Shown here piece by piece: positions 26,462-35,945 of a DNA stretch of 64,000 nucleotides. The position numbers and the translations under genes were made by a program. The stretch lies in the NCBI GenBank assembly GCA_002298165.1, contig DBMI01000030.1, positions 16,501-80,500 of the forward strand, read 5' to 3'. Source of the DNA: Desulfarculales bacterium UBA702. GTDB taxonomy: Bacteria > Desulfobacterota > Syntrophobacteria > Syntrophobacterales > Syntrophobacteraceae. The notes beneath the pieces were generated by a model. It was not told the origin of the DNA, made no database searches, and worked only from the letters and a program-made list of their open reading frames with translations. The stretch's first letter is position 1; every line of letters starts with the position of its first letter.

Positions 26462-27260
26462 GCCCCCTCCCCTGGATGATGTAGTAGACGCCGGGCTTTG
26501 TTCCGAGTTCAGGCTTTCGTGTTATCGAGAAGTGGGCGGCAAGAAGCTTACGTATCTCGCTTTCAGGATCTTCAAGGTCGCCGAAAATGATTGCCTCGCA
26601 ATTTTGCTCTTTGCAGGCTTCGACGCACAACGGAGCCTTCCCGGCACTAAGCCGTTCTTCGCAGAAGTTGCAGTTTTCGACCACGCCGCTTTCCCTGGTT
26701 GGAAAGGCATGGTTTAGTTCGCTCTTTATGTGTTCTCGCGGCTCCTTGAAGTTGAAGCTCCTGGCCCCGTAAGGACAGGCCGCCATGCAGTAGCGGCAGC
26801 CGATGCAGCGATGATAATCTATCATCGTGATACCATCAGGTCGTTTGAATGTAGCCCTTGTCGGGCAGACACGGGCGCAGGGAGCGTTTTCACAGTGATT
26901 GCATAAGACAAGGAAGGGCTTTTCGCGTAAATCCGGCGGTTCAAGCCCACTTAGCCGGCCCGGGAATGCATTTTCGTACTTCTCTGTCCAGATCCACTTG
27001 ATCTCTTCCTTCCGGTTTCCGATATCGGGCACGTTATGGCTGGTATGGCAGGCCAGGATGCATTCCCTGCACCCGGATTTCCCCTTCTCCCAACATTTCT
27101 TCATGTCTATCGCCATGCCCCAGCGCCCGACACCAAGCGCCTTTGAATTCTCCGCCGGTTTCTCGAAATCTTCCGCAAACACACCCCAAACCTTAGATGT
27201 ACCAAGCCCAAGAGCGCAGGTTCCGCCGATTCGCAAAAATTTCCTTCTATTTGCCTCCAT
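26454..27260 (-). CDS. dsrO: DsrO, periplasmic iron-sulfur subunit with Tat signal
   Basis: This protein of 268 residues has a twin-arginine signal (NRRKFLRIGG) and a hydrophobic stretch. Four ferredoxin-type Cys clusters follow: CWEKGKSGCRECILAC, CNHCENAPCARVCP, CIGCRYCMAACPYG, and CNFCEERLSAG...CVEACKEQNC. It moves electrons between DsrP and DsrJ. ATG 27260 overlaps the dsrJ stop by one base (TGATG); a TTG one codon earlier is the alternative start. Length and cluster order match DsrO of sulfate reducers. Confidence 0.94.
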   Translation of the reverse strand: MEANRRKFLRIGGTCALGLGTSKVWGVFAEDFEKPAENSKALGVGRWGMAIDMKKCWEKGKSGCRECILACHTSHNVPDIGNRKEEIKWIWTEKYENAFPGRLSGLEPPDLREKPFLVLCNHCENAPCARVCPTRATFKRPDGITMIDYHRCIGCRYCMAACPYGARSFNFKEPREHIKSELNHAFPTRESGVVENCNFCEERLSAGKAPLCVEACKEQNCEAIIFGDLEDPESEIRKLLAAHFSITRKPELGTKPGVYYIIQGRGHA

Positions 27261-27670
27261 CAATCATTCTCCCTGGGGGCAATGTGACACGTCCAACAAT
27301 ATGGCGTCGAACTTGAGAGTCCGACATACCTGTGACATGTGTCGCAAAAAGTGGTTTTGTTGGAGTGGCACTTCAGGCATTCGTTCTGAAAACTCATTTC
27401 GTGGATTTTGCCGTCCATGCCGGTATAGATTCTCCTGCCGTTGCGCACGACCTCGGTCCTCCACTGGTCCAGAAGCCGCATATGTCCGATGCGCATCTCA
27501 TCTTTGGCCAGAACGCACTTTTTTTGCACCATCTCGAGGATGGCGGGCGTATCCAGTTTAGGCTCAGGGGACGGAGAAACCTTGCCGCGGTTAAACCAGA
27601 CCGGGAATGTTGCCAGTGCGATGAAAACTATCAGGCCGGAAATGACATACCTGCCGTCATATATCTTCAT
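27260..27670 (-). CDS. dsrJ: DsrJ, periplasmic trihaem cytochrome c
   Basis: This 136-residue protein has an uncleaved-type N-terminal membrane anchor (residues 8-26). Three haem sites follow: CLKCH (98-102), CDTCH (109-113) and CWTCH (125-129). Cys52 (KKCVLAKDE) sits where DsrJ of purple sulfur bacteria has the unusual Cys haem ligand, a position-based inference. Its start overlaps the end of dsrK by 14 bp. It faces the periplasm in the DsrMKJOP complex. Confidence 0.94.
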   Translation of the reverse strand: MKIYDGRYVISGLIVFIALATFPVWFNRGKVSPSPEPKLDTPAILEMVQKKCVLAKDEMRIGHMRLLDQWRTEVVRNGRRIYTGMDGKIHEMSFQNECLKCHSNKTTFCDTCHRYVGLSSSTPYCWTCHIAPREND

Positions 27671-29276
27671 CTTCGACCGCCTCCGTTCCGGGTAGAGGCT
27701 CTCCTCTCAGATCGGTCTTCCTCTCGGTCTCGCCTTGCATGACCAGCGCATTTCCAACAAGCTCGTGCACTCCGTAAACCGAGACACCGGGCACCCAGTA
27801 ATCCATTAGGGTTGTAAGCGCCGAGCGATCGATCGCGCAGATGCAAGAGAGCGCATTTACTCCATGCCGCTCTTGGACGAATCGAACCGCATTAGCCCTG
27901 GGCAGGCCACCGCGCATCCTCATTTCAATGAATTCGTCATTATTTAGGCCGGAACCGCTGCCGCAACAGAAGGTCTGCTCACGAATGGTTTCGCGAGGCA
28001 TCTCATAAAAATTATTGCAAACCGACTTTATCACATAACGGGGCTCTTCGAAAAAGCCCATCCCGCGCGAGGTGTTGCACGAATCGTGGTAGGTCATAAC
28101 CAGGTTGTTATTGCGGCCGGAATGGAGTTTCAGTTTTCCATTCTTTATGAGATCAGCGGTAAACTCGACAATGTGTACCATCTTTGTGGAAGAGGCATTT
28201 TCAAAAACAGTTCCAGTAACAGGGGATTTCGGAACCTCCAGGAAATCGGCCGGGCCGTTCATCGTGTCCATATACTGGTTAACCGCGCGCCACATGTGGC
28301 CACACTCCCCGCCCAGCATCCACTTGACGCCAAGACGCCTGGCTTCGGCATACATCTTCGAGTTCAGTCTCTTCATCATCTCGTGGGAAGTGAACATTCC
28401 GAAGTTTCCACCCTCGGAGGCGTAGGTGCTCAGGGTATAATCGAGCCCGATTTCGTGGAAAAGCATCAAGTAGCCCATCATGGTGTAGGTGCCGGGGTCG
28501 GCGAACACATCGCCGGATGGCGTAATAAAAAGTACTTCCGCTCCTTTGCGATTAAAACTCGGCTCTATTCGAACCCCCGAGACCGCTTCGATCTCGTCAA
28601 CGAAGAAATCGATCATGTCCTTGAAGGCGTGAGGCTGAATTCCAAGGTGATTTCCGGTGTGATAGCAGTTGGCAACAGATCCGGCGATCCAGTCGATGTT
28701 GAGGCCTAGAAGGTTCAGCAACTCGCGGGCGATCATCGTTATCTCGGCGGTGTCAATCCCGAACGGGCAGAATACCGAACACCTGCGACATTCCGTGCAC
28801 TGGAAGAAATAATAGAACCACTCTTTAACGACGGATTCGGTCAGTTTGCGGGCGCCTGCAAGTCTCCCCATTATTTTGCCGGCAAGCGTAAATTCCCCCC
28901 TGTATATTGACCTCAACAGCTCGGATCGCAAAACAGGCATGTTTTTGGGATCGCCCGAACCTAAATAGAAATGGCATTTGTCGGCGCAGGCACCGCACCG
29001 GACGCATACATCCATAAAAATTCGGAGCGACCGGAATTTTTCAAGCCGTTCCCGTATCCCTTCAAAAACGATCCTTTTCCAGTTCGCGGGCAGTTTCCAA
29101 TCGTGATTCGCGGGAGACCACTCCCTGCCATTGAGAAACCCTACCGCTTCCAGATTTTTGGCTCTTGCCGGATGGCTCCACGTACCCGAGCGAAAATCGA
29201 CTGAGGTATCCATCCACCCTTTTTTTGGGAGCGCATGGTCCAGCCCGAGTTCGCTTGGTTTTGGAAGCCTGGCCAA
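27657..29276 (-). CDS. dsrK: DsrK, cytoplasmic HdrD-like iron-sulfur subunit
   Basis: This protein of 539 residues starts at TTG 29276, giving the MARLPKPSEL N-terminus typical of DsrK. Two 4Fe-4S motifs are present (CVRCGACADKC at 91-101, and CTECRRCSVFCPFG). A C-terminal CCG-type domain with DSCNTSRG and FCCGSGSGLN should bind the non-cubane cluster used by heterodisulfide-reductase-like enzymes. In this complex it is thought to reduce the DsrC trisulfide during sulfite reduction. No dsrC is present in this window. Confidence 0.95.
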   Translation of the reverse strand: MARLPKPSELGLDHALPKKGWMDTSVDFRSGTWSHPARAKNLEAVGFLNGREWSPANHDWKLPANWKRIVFEGIRERLEKFRSLRIFMDVCVRCGACADKCHFYLGSGDPKNMPVLRSELLRSIYRGEFTLAGKIMGRLAGARKLTESVVKEWFYYFFQCTECRRCSVFCPFGIDTAEITMIARELLNLLGLNIDWIAGSVANCYHTGNHLGIQPHAFKDMIDFFVDEIEAVSGVRIEPSFNRKGAEVLFITPSGDVFADPGTYTMMGYLMLFHEIGLDYTLSTYASEGGNFGMFTSHEMMKRLNSKMYAEARRLGVKWMLGGECGHMWRAVNQYMDTMNGPADFLEVPKSPVTGTVFENASSTKMVHIVEFTADLIKNGKLKLHSGRNNNLVMTYHDSCNTSRGMGFFEEPRYVIKSVCNNFYEMPRETIREQTFCCGSGSGLNNDEFIEMRMRGGLPRANAVRFVQERHGVNALSCICAIDRSALTTLMDYWVPGVSVYGVHELVGNALVMQGETERKTDLRGEPLPGTEAVEDEDI

Positions 29277-29282
29277 GGTTAC

Positions 29283-30317
29283 CTACTTCTTCGTCAATGA
29301 ATATATCGCGGGTCCCCCGGCGGCGATGTCTTTTGCCACCGGCAGCCCGGCCTCGATCATTTTCTCCCTGAAACGCTCCTCGTACTCGACGTAGGTTTGC
29401 ACCTCTACCGGATAATCCCAGGGGTTCACATGACGGCGCATGCGGCTGTCGTTGGGCAGGTTCATTGTCGGGGAAAAGAAAATGCCGCCGGCGTGAATGA
29501 GCTTGCTGAACGGAAAATAGGCGATAAGCGTGCATACCAGGAATAAATGAATATAAAACAGGGTCCCTATTCCCTCCGGCACCACGCACTGAAAGTTGAT
29601 CAGCCCTATCGCGAGTTGTTTTACCTTTAGCAGGTCAACCCTGGTGAAATAGCGGAGGAGGATTCCGGTTACCCCGATTGCCAGAATGAGCGACAGCGGC
29701 AAATAATCGGCTGGAATCGAAATGTATCGTATTCGCGGTATGATGAGTCTTCTCAAGAGAAGATAAGTTACGGCAATCATGAAAACCGCGTCGGATACAT
29801 AAATCCCAGGCAGTCCGACTTGCAGGAACCCGTCCATCCCGCCCAATACCGGCACGAATGATGGCACAGGTTCGGCGAAAAACCTCAAATGCCGCAAAAT
29901 TATCACCAATAAAGAGTAATGTAAGGCCAGCCCGCCGAGCCAGAGCCATTTTTCCCATTGATAATAAAGTGTGGGGCCTTTATCGACTTCTGCTCTGGTG
30001 TTCCTGAAAAGGGACCTGAAAAAGAGCACTTCCATGATAAATCTGCCCAGAACTTCGATCTTGTTGCATGGGTTGTCAAACCTGTCGCGCTTGATCCAAG
30101 GCAATGTCTTTTGCTGGCCGGCGGTTGTCGGAATCCTGAAAGGAACTGGCGAACTGGCCCAGTTGAGCACACGGTAAACAACTCCCGAAATGAGGAGAAT
30201 GAAAGCCGCATAGGGGATTGCCACGCCAAAAACCCTGCTGAGCCCCGCCGCCTCAATTCCCAGAAAAGCAGCCACGACCAGCGCTAAAACAGCCATCAAA
30301 GAAATAATGAAGTTCAT
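29283..30317 (-). CDS. dsrM: DsrM, NarI-like membrane cytochrome b
   Basis: This 344-residue membrane subunit has the NarI-like cytochrome b core and His residues in the helices (for example LALHYSLLVIILRHLRF) that would hold haem b. It passes quinol electrons to DsrK on the cytoplasmic side. The C-terminal segment (VNPWDYPVEVQTYVEYEER) is the usual DsrM tail. It is separated by 6 bp from dsrK and preceded by the RsbRD-like gene by 45 bp. Confidence 0.93.
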   Translation of the reverse strand: MNFIISLMAVLALVVAAFLGIEAAGLSRVFGVAIPYAAFILLISGVVYRVLNWASSPVPFRIPTTAGQQKTLPWIKRDRFDNPCNKIEVLGRFIMEVLFFRSLFRNTRAEVDKGPTLYYQWEKWLWLGGLALHYSLLVIILRHLRFFAEPVPSFVPVLGGMDGFLQVGLPGIYVSDAVFMIAVTYLLLRRLIIPRIRYISIPADYLPLSLILAIGVTGILLRYFTRVDLLKVKQLAIGLINFQCVVPEGIGTLFYIHLFLVCTLIAYFPFSKLIHAGGIFFSPTMNLPNDSRMRRHVNPWDYPVEVQTYVEYEERFREKMIEAGLPVAKDIAAGGPAIYSLTKK

Positions 30318-30362
30318 TTAGAAAACTCGTTTCGCACCAAACCGATTTTGAAGTGCTCTATT

Positions 30363-30902
30363 TCAGTGATCAAGGCTCTCGGACCTACATCCAGGGACTT
30401 CAACAATAACCCGAGCCCTTAGCAGAAGCCTGTTTGTCCTGTTCTTTATCTCATTTATCCTTATTTCGTGCAGGGTTTCTCGGCATTTAGAATAAACGTC
30501 CATGGCTGCAAGGGCCAACCCATCCACCCTTGCGTCGAATTCCGCCAGATCAGAAAGCTCGACCTTACCTTGGGTTGTATCGGTATCCATGAACCGGCGT
30601 GCGAGATCTTTCAGCAAGAAAACGAACGCGAGTGCCCGTGATGGCGCCAAATCCTGGACTGCCCTTATCCGGATTATCCGGTCCAGCGGCAGCAATATTT
30701 CATCCATCCGGTTTTCACCGAAAAATTCATCCAGGATATCAGCCATCGAGCTTAAAGTTGTCTGCCCTACAGGATTTGCAAATCGGTTGGACTCCCGCTT
30801 CAGCATTGCTGCCGCCTCAGGCGCATAGGCTCGGGTAAATAAATCGAACCAGCTCTCCAGCAACTCCTTTTTCCTGGGCAGGAGGAGATTTTCAATGCTC
30901 AT
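30363..30902 (-). CDS. RsbRD N-terminal domain protein, first gene of the dsr operon
   Basis: This 179-residue all-helical protein begins LLLPRKKELLESWFDLFTRA, the signature of the RsbRD_N globin-like domain known from stressosome RsbR-type proteins. Here it stands alone. Genes of this kind commonly precede dsrMKJOP in sulfate reducers, and here it is 45 bp upstream of dsrM on the same strand. A sensing or regulatory function for the complex is plausible but unproven. A CRP-like palindrome lies 53 bp before its start. Confidence 0.87.
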   Translation of the reverse strand: MSIENLLLPRKKELLESWFDLFTRAYAPEAAAMLKRESNRFANPVGQTTLSSMADILDEFFGENRMDEILLPLDRIIRIRAVQDLAPSRALAFVFLLKDLARRFMDTDTTQGKVELSDLAEFDARVDGLALAAMDVYSKCRETLHEIRINEIKNRTNRLLLRARVIVEVPGCRSESLDH

Positions 30903-30954
30903 GACGGTTCCTCCGGGGAATAGGGGCAGGCTATAAATGCTTTATAGATTTCAA

Positions 30955-30972
30955 GTGTGAGAAATATCACAC
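30955..30972. promoter_or_regulatory. CRP/FNR-type palindrome upstream of the dsr operon
   Basis: GTGTGA-GAAATA-TCACAC is a perfect 6-6-6 inverted repeat matching the TGTGA-N6-TCACA consensus of CRP/FNR-family regulators. It lies 53 bp upstream of the RsbRD-like start codon. CRP/FNR-type regulators of sulfate-reduction genes are known in sulfate reducers; which protein binds here cannot be told. Confidence 0.6.
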
Positions 30973-31198
30973 CGGAGCCATTTAACCAGCACGATTTGAA
31001 AGGTCAAGGAAAACAGAGCAAATCTGGTATATTATAAGTTCCTGTGTCAGCATTGATTTTCGGATATGGAGGGCAAAAACGGGGAAGCACGGCTGCCGAT
31101 CCCTAATGCGCATGGGAGTTTCAGGAGCATGCTGTCTTCAGTACCCTATCAGGCATTAAATTGGCCAACTATTATATCGACTCATGATTCACCGGTAC

Positions 31199-31738
31199 CT
31201 AGACGCGAATGTCCACTTCGTAGAAACCACTTCGCAAAGAGTACTTCACCTCATAGCCGAGTTCCAGGAGTAGCCGCCTCATTGTCTTGTTCTGGATATC
31301 CATCATGCTTTTAAAATGAGAAAAACCATGCTCCTTACCGATAGCAACCGTCTTTGCCAACAATGATTTGCCGAGGCCAAGGCGCTGCCAGTCGTCCCGA
31401 ACAGCAACAGCGAGGTCGCTAATTCCGTCTTTGGAATCGAAAAAATAACGGCCTACGGCAATAATGGCGTCTCTGGCATCCTCTTGAGCCACGGCGACAA
31501 GGGCAAAGTCGCTGCTGTAGTTGAGGTGCGTGAAATGATGGATCATCTCCGCGGAAAGGGCATCAATGCGCCATAGGAATCGCAGGTACAATGACTGAGG
31601 AGACATTTTATTGAATAGATCAATCAGAAGATTTCCATCCGTTTTCCGAATAGGTCTGAGAAATACTTGCCTGCCATCCTTAAGCGTAAGGAGGCTCTCA
31701 TATTTAGGAGGATAGTCTTCGTCGAAAGTTCCCGGCAT
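31199..31738 (-). CDS. GNAT-family N-acetyltransferase
   Basis: The protein is 178 residues when started at ATG 31738, 7 bp after the stop of the acyl-CoA dehydrogenase. The acetyl-CoA site is in VRDDWQRLGLGKSLLAKTV (the Q-x-x-G-x-G/A signature) with DLAVAVRDDW before it. Residues 20-60 (VFLRPIRKTDGNLLIDLFN) match the standalone GNAT domain seen fused to acyl-CoA synthetases. Given the neighbour, protein acetylation of an acyl-CoA pathway enzyme is possible (inference). Confidence 0.85.
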   Translation of the reverse strand: MPGTFDEDYPPKYESLLTLKDGRQVFLRPIRKTDGNLLIDLFNKMSPQSLYLRFLWRIDALSAEMIHHFTHLNYSSDFALVAVAQEDARDAIIAVGRYFFDSKDGISDLAVAVRDDWQRLGLGKSLLAKTVAIGKEHGFSHFKSMMDIQNKTMRRLLLELGYEVKYSLRSGFYEVDIRV

Positions 31739-31745
31739 ATTCTTT

Positions 31746-32963
31746 CTAACTTGACGGCGCGATGCCCCGCTGCCCGGCTTTGGTTTCACAAGCAAAAGCA
31801 TCCATACCTGTAATGTCGCGGCCTATTACCAGGGTATGTATGTCTTCCGTGCCCTCGTAGGTATTTACAGTTTCCAGGTTCAGCATGTGGCGGATGACTG
31901 GAAATCCAAGACTGATGCCGTTAGCCCCCAATATGTCACGGGCAATCCTGGCGATCTTCAGTGCCTGGGATGCATTATTCATTTTCGCCATTGAGATGTG
32001 AGTATGTCGCGCTTTGCCTTCGTCCTTAAGACGACCCAGGCGACTGCAAAGAAGCTGTGCCTTGGTTATTTCGGTAACCATCCAGGCGAGCTTTTGCTGG
32101 ACAAGCTGAAATGACGCCAGTGGTGCTCCGAACTGAATACGCGAGCGAGCATACTTAAGCACCGTCTCGAAGCAGGCCATCGCAGCCCCAACCGCCCCCC
32201 AGGCTATTCCGTAGCGTGCCTCACTAAGGCACCTGAGAGCGGATCCCAGACCAATAGTTCCCGGCAGCAGGTTTTCGGCCGGGGTTACGACATCATCAAG
32301 GACAAGGGCCGAGGTTATAGATGCACGCAATGAAAATTTGCGTGAGATGTCATGCGCTGCAAATCCGGGGGTCCCCTTCTCGATCAGAAATCCACGAATG
32401 GGTCCCGTGCCACCGTCTGTTTTCGCCCAAACCACGGCGACATCGGCGATGCTGCCGTTTGTGATCCACATTTTCCGGCCGTTAAGAATGAAGCCCTCGC
32501 CGTCGCGCACTGCCGTCGTCCGCATGCTCCCCGGGTCCGACCCGGCATCGGGCTCGGTAAGTCCAAAGCAGCCGATGGCTTTTCCGGATCTAAGCAGCGG
32601 CAGCCACCGCTCTTTTTGCTCGGGGCTTCCGTATTCAGCTATGGGGAACATCACCAGAGCGTTCATAACCGATACGAACGAGCGCAGCCCGCTGTCGCCC
32701 CTTTCCAATTCGCGGCAAACGAGGCCAAAAGCGGTGTTATTTTCACCCCGTCCCCCATATTCTTTCATTTTGAATCCGAAAAGACCCATTTGGGCCATTT
32801 CCGGAATCAGGTCGAGCGGAAATATCCCCTGCTCGAAATATTCCGCGGCCTTGGGCAGGTACTTGGAGTCGATCCAGGATCGCACCGTATCCCTGATCCC
32901 CTTTTCCTGATCGGAGAGGAGATCCTCGCATAGAAAGTAGTCGATATCGCCGAATTGATTCAT
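31746..32963 (-). CDS. acyl-CoA dehydrogenase, glutaryl-CoA dehydrogenase-like
   Basis: This 405-residue flavoprotein has the usual segments: IGCFGLTEPDAGSDPGSM (FAD/substrate), WITNGSIADVAVVWAKT, and the catalytic Glu in NTYEGTEDIHTLVIGRDIT. LRASITSALVLDD and ARYGIAWGAVGA are characteristic of glutaryl-CoA dehydrogenases, the group that oxidises and often decarboxylates glutaryl-CoA in lysine, tryptophan and benzoyl-CoA degradation. Whether this one decarboxylates cannot be told by eye. No electron-transfer flavoprotein genes are in the window. Confidence 0.9.
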   Translation of the reverse strand: MNQFGDIDYFLCEDLLSDQEKGIRDTVRSWIDSKYLPKAAEYFEQGIFPLDLIPEMAQMGLFGFKMKEYGGRGENNTAFGLVCRELERGDSGLRSFVSVMNALVMFPIAEYGSPEQKERWLPLLRSGKAIGCFGLTEPDAGSDPGSMRTTAVRDGEGFILNGRKMWITNGSIADVAVVWAKTDGGTGPIRGFLIEKGTPGFAAHDISRKFSLRASITSALVLDDVVTPAENLLPGTIGLGSALRCLSEARYGIAWGAVGAAMACFETVLKYARSRIQFGAPLASFQLVQQKLAWMVTEITKAQLLCSRLGRLKDEGKARHTHISMAKMNNASQALKIARIARDILGANGISLGFPVIRHMLNLETVNTYEGTEDIHTLVIGRDITGMDAFACETKAGQRGIAPSS

Positions 32964-33237
32964 GGAGTGGATCCTCGCTTTATTTTAGACCACGGAGCAC
33001 CAGCGGATCAGCTTTATTCAGTTCAATTCTGCTCTGCTAAGGGCCGTCCATTTTGGTCCGCCACGATGAACATCCATCAAATAATCATCCAGGGAGGACC
33101 TCATAGGGGGGCAATCTCCCTTTTTTCAAATTTTCTCGATTCCTCATTTATCGAAGCTTGAAATTATGCCGTTATAATTGTAGTCAGAGACAGGACGATT
33201 CTGACAGGGGCTACTTCCAACCATCGGTACCAAACGA

Positions 33238-34713
33238 ATGAATCTTGCTACAAAGCTTCAGAGTATTTTCCATGTCCACGACGGGCTTTGCAGAGGTCTG
33301 TCGCACTTTTCCGGTCCGAGCCGGGCTGCGCTTATCTATGCCGACACCTGCGATTCCGATCCACGCATATACGACCCGCAAAACTTGATGGATGGACATC
33401 AGCCCATTATCGAAAAGATTTACCTTAAATCCGACCATTGGCGCAAGAACACACCCGAAGTGCACCAGGTACGAATCTTCGGCAAGGTTTTTCCTGAAAA
33501 AAGTCCTGACCTGTCTGGACTGATATCATGCGGCGGCAGGACGCGTGGCATTTTCCACCAGGTTTGGTTTACCGAACATCATCCGACCATGTGCTCGACC
33601 GGCCCTACAGAGAGATGGCTCGAACATGCAGCCTGTTTGCTGGCCCATGACTGCTCGAATGAGGACTGGTTTTCTACGCGCAACTCCCAGTACGTGCTTC
33701 GCGAGTACGCAACTCATGCGGTGCGCGACTACATTCGAGACGAACTTGATCTGAAGTTCGGCCTCGACAGCCGCATCGAGGTCTATCCAATCCTGGACGC
33801 AGTGCTCGGGATTTCCAAAACGCGAGAGGAAGGCGCCTGGCCGCGCGGCACCCTGGTATTTGTCGACCCGTCGATGATTCCATCTACCGAATTCCTGGTG
33901 CGTTTTCCCAATCCCGAGAAGCTAAAGCTGTCTAATTTCAAGCATGTCAGAAAGCTCATACTCGCGGTCGAAAACTCCGAACGCAGGCTGGTCTCCGATG
34001 GACGCTATATTATCGGTGTCGCCAATCACAAAGGATTACCTGACTGCCGAATAACGGCGGAGTTTCGTGGCGGCCACGGCTTCCTGCGATTTTCAGGCGA
34101 GCTGATTTGCAGTTTCTTTGACGGGAGTTTTCATTCTTCAAATCGAAAACCAAATCTTGTCCAACTCGAGGAACTCCTCCTCGACCCGATAAGACATAAT
34201 GGTGACCGGCATGAGCTTTTCAAGATAGTCTCCGGCATAGTGCTACGTGCTGGAGAGCAGCGTCACGGTGCTTCCATCGTGATCGACCTTAATAGAGAGC
34301 CAATCCATTTTTCCGGCCAGCGGCTCGAATCCCCTATCAACCTTTGTGATCCTCAGATGCTCGATCTCGCCAAGTCGCTCTCCAAAGTTGACGGGGCGCT
34401 CCATATAGGGGCCGACCTTTGCCTGCACGCATTCGCATGCCTGCTGGACGGTAGGTCGATTATCGGGGAGAACCGCGCGCGCGGAGCCAGATTTAATTCA
34501 GCGCTGAGGTTTACCGCTGAACATGAGAATATTATAGTCGTAGTAGTTTCCTCGGACCGGCCGGTTTCGGTCATCCATGGAGGCATCGACCTCACCGCGA
34601 GGGCGGAATGGGAAACCATCAGCCAGCTTCTGTTCGAACCCCCGATCCTGGAAGAGTGGTTGGCGAAGTCGGCTGATGATGAACCTCCCCTGCTCTCTCC
34701 TGCAATTGCCTGA
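33238..34713 (+). CDS. DisA/DAC-domain-like nucleotide-signalling protein
   Basis: This 491-residue protein has a C-terminal third that fits the diadenylate-cyclase (DAC/DisA_N) fold. FKIVSGIVLRAGEQRHGASIVI begins at about 327, VDGALHIGADLCL at about 384 carries the conserved Asp-Gly-Ala, and ENRARGARFNSALRF at about 410-420 sits where true cyclases have Thr-Arg-His-Arg. The altered RHR motif resembles the sensor-linked 'DACNV'-type proteins, where cyclase activity is unproven. The N-terminal 320 residues include a Cys/His-containing stretch (WFTEHHPTMCSTG) and a region of unknown fold. No membrane helix is seen. It is monocistronic. Confidence 0.72.
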   Translation: MNLATKLQSIFHVHDGLCRGLSHFSGPSRAALIYADTCDSDPRIYDPQNLMDGHQPIIEKIYLKSDHWRKNTPEVHQVRIFGKVFPEKSPDLSGLISCGGRTRGIFHQVWFTEHHPTMCSTGPTERWLEHAACLLAHDCSNEDWFSTRNSQYVLREYATHAVRDYIRDELDLKFGLDSRIEVYPILDAVLGISKTREEGAWPRGTLVFVDPSMIPSTEFLVRFPNPEKLKLSNFKHVRKLILAVENSERRLVSDGRYIIGVANHKGLPDCRITAEFRGGHGFLRFSGELICSFFDGSFHSSNRKPNLVQLEELLLDPIRHNGDRHELFKIVSGIVLRAGEQRHGASIVIDLNREPIHFSGQRLESPINLCDPQMLDLAKSLSKVDGALHIGADLCLHAFACLLDGRSIIGENRARGARFNSALRFTAEHENIIVVVVSSDRPVSVIHGGIDLTARAEWETISQLLFEPPILEEWLAKSADDEPPLLSPAIA

Positions 34714-34812
34714 TTCAAGTCACTATAATTTTATTGCCGGAGCACGGGAACCGCGGACCAAGAAGTTCTCGTGTCTTGGAAAATATCTCGATCCTCCTTG
34801 CATGGAGTAGAT

Positions 34813-35652
34813 GTGTCGCCCAACCACTTCTTGGTTTTTTTTCTTTTACTCTTGTTGAGTTTTGATGGGATTTGCTCCGCCGGTGAGCAGGACGGCAGTA
34901 TCTCCGGTCAGAAGAAGATCCTGTTCGAAGACCTTGAACTGACCATCTCCAAAAACCCTGACCAGGAATTTCTTGGCGGCGGATATAATCTAACCTTTTC
35001 GAGGCAGGGCAGAGCTGTTTACAGCGAAGAATGTGCTTTTCATGTACGTGAACCCAGAATAGTTCCCGGAGTTCCGGGTCCGAATTGCCGCTCGCTTCTC
35101 GCATACTGCTATTCGGGAGGAGCGCATTGCTGCATGTCCCTCATCATAGCCACTTCATGCGGTTCCCGCAAAGGACTCGATATAATCGACCTCGCCCATT
35201 CCGATTCCGAGGTAAAATTCGTTAATCCCGCATCAGATGAGGCCAGGGCCATGAGGGTCACGGACTGGCAGTTCGCTTATTATGGAGTTGAAGGTACCGA
35301 TCTCCAGCTATCATTTGCCGACTCACCCGGCATGGCCCGCCTCCTCACTTTTGATGGAGTAAAGTGGCGCCCGGACACCGTGGGAGAATTCAGCCGGTTC
35401 TATGAACCTCTATTTCAGGCGGCAAGGCAATCGGCGCTCGCTACCCCTCGCAAGGGCGAAGCCCCCGAAATTACCGCGGCCAAGGCAATAAAGGCCGCGT
35501 ACTATCTCCTGATGTCCGGCAAATCCCCCGAGGAAGCTTCCGATGAACTCAGAAGGCTTCTTCCCTCATCATGGAAGCCAGAAGCCGATAAAGTCAGTGC
35601 GGACATCAGGCGTACGATCCGGGACTTCAATCCTGTTGAAGTAATTGAGTAG
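34813..35652 (+). CDS. exported protein of unknown function
   Basis: The protein is 279 residues when started at GTG 34813, which has GGAG five bases upstream and gives a clean signal peptide (NHFLVFFLLLLLSFDGICSA). An earlier GTG at 34771 has no such site. The mature part carries a Cys-rich centre (GPNCRSLLAYCYSGGAHCCM), suggesting disulfides in the periplasm. I do not recognise a named family. It is a single gene between the DAC-like gene and recO. Confidence 0.75.
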   Translation: MSPNHFLVFFLLLLLSFDGICSAGEQDGSISGQKKILFEDLELTISKNPDQEFLGGGYNLTFSRQGRAVYSEECAFHVREPRIVPGVPGPNCRSLLAYCYSGGAHCCMSLIIATSCGSRKGLDIIDLAHSDSEVKFVNPASDEARAMRVTDWQFAYYGVEGTDLQLSFADSPGMARLLTFDGVKWRPDTVGEFSRFYEPLFQAARQSALATPRKGEAPEITAAKAIKAAYYLLMSGKSPEEASDELRRLLPSSWKPEADKVSADIRRTIRDFNPVEVIE

Positions 35653-35945
35653 CCGGCCAAGCTCTTCCACCCCGTTTATCCGGCAGCCATCTCCTTTGCC
35701 AACCCATTTTCATTTTCTACCCTTTCTTGAACAAACCAGCCATCCCGTTTACAATGCATCTCCTTTGAGCAATCGTCAAAAGCTCGGATTCGGGTTGGCA
35801 TCGGGGCTTTTCTGAATTCTTGAATTTTTTAGCTGGTGCCCACTGTCCATTACGCTCTTTTAGCTACCAGCGGGCAGCTTTCCCGGCCCAAAATTTGTAC
35901 TATCCCAGGTGAAGTTAACGCGATTAACCGGTTGTTTGGAATGCA

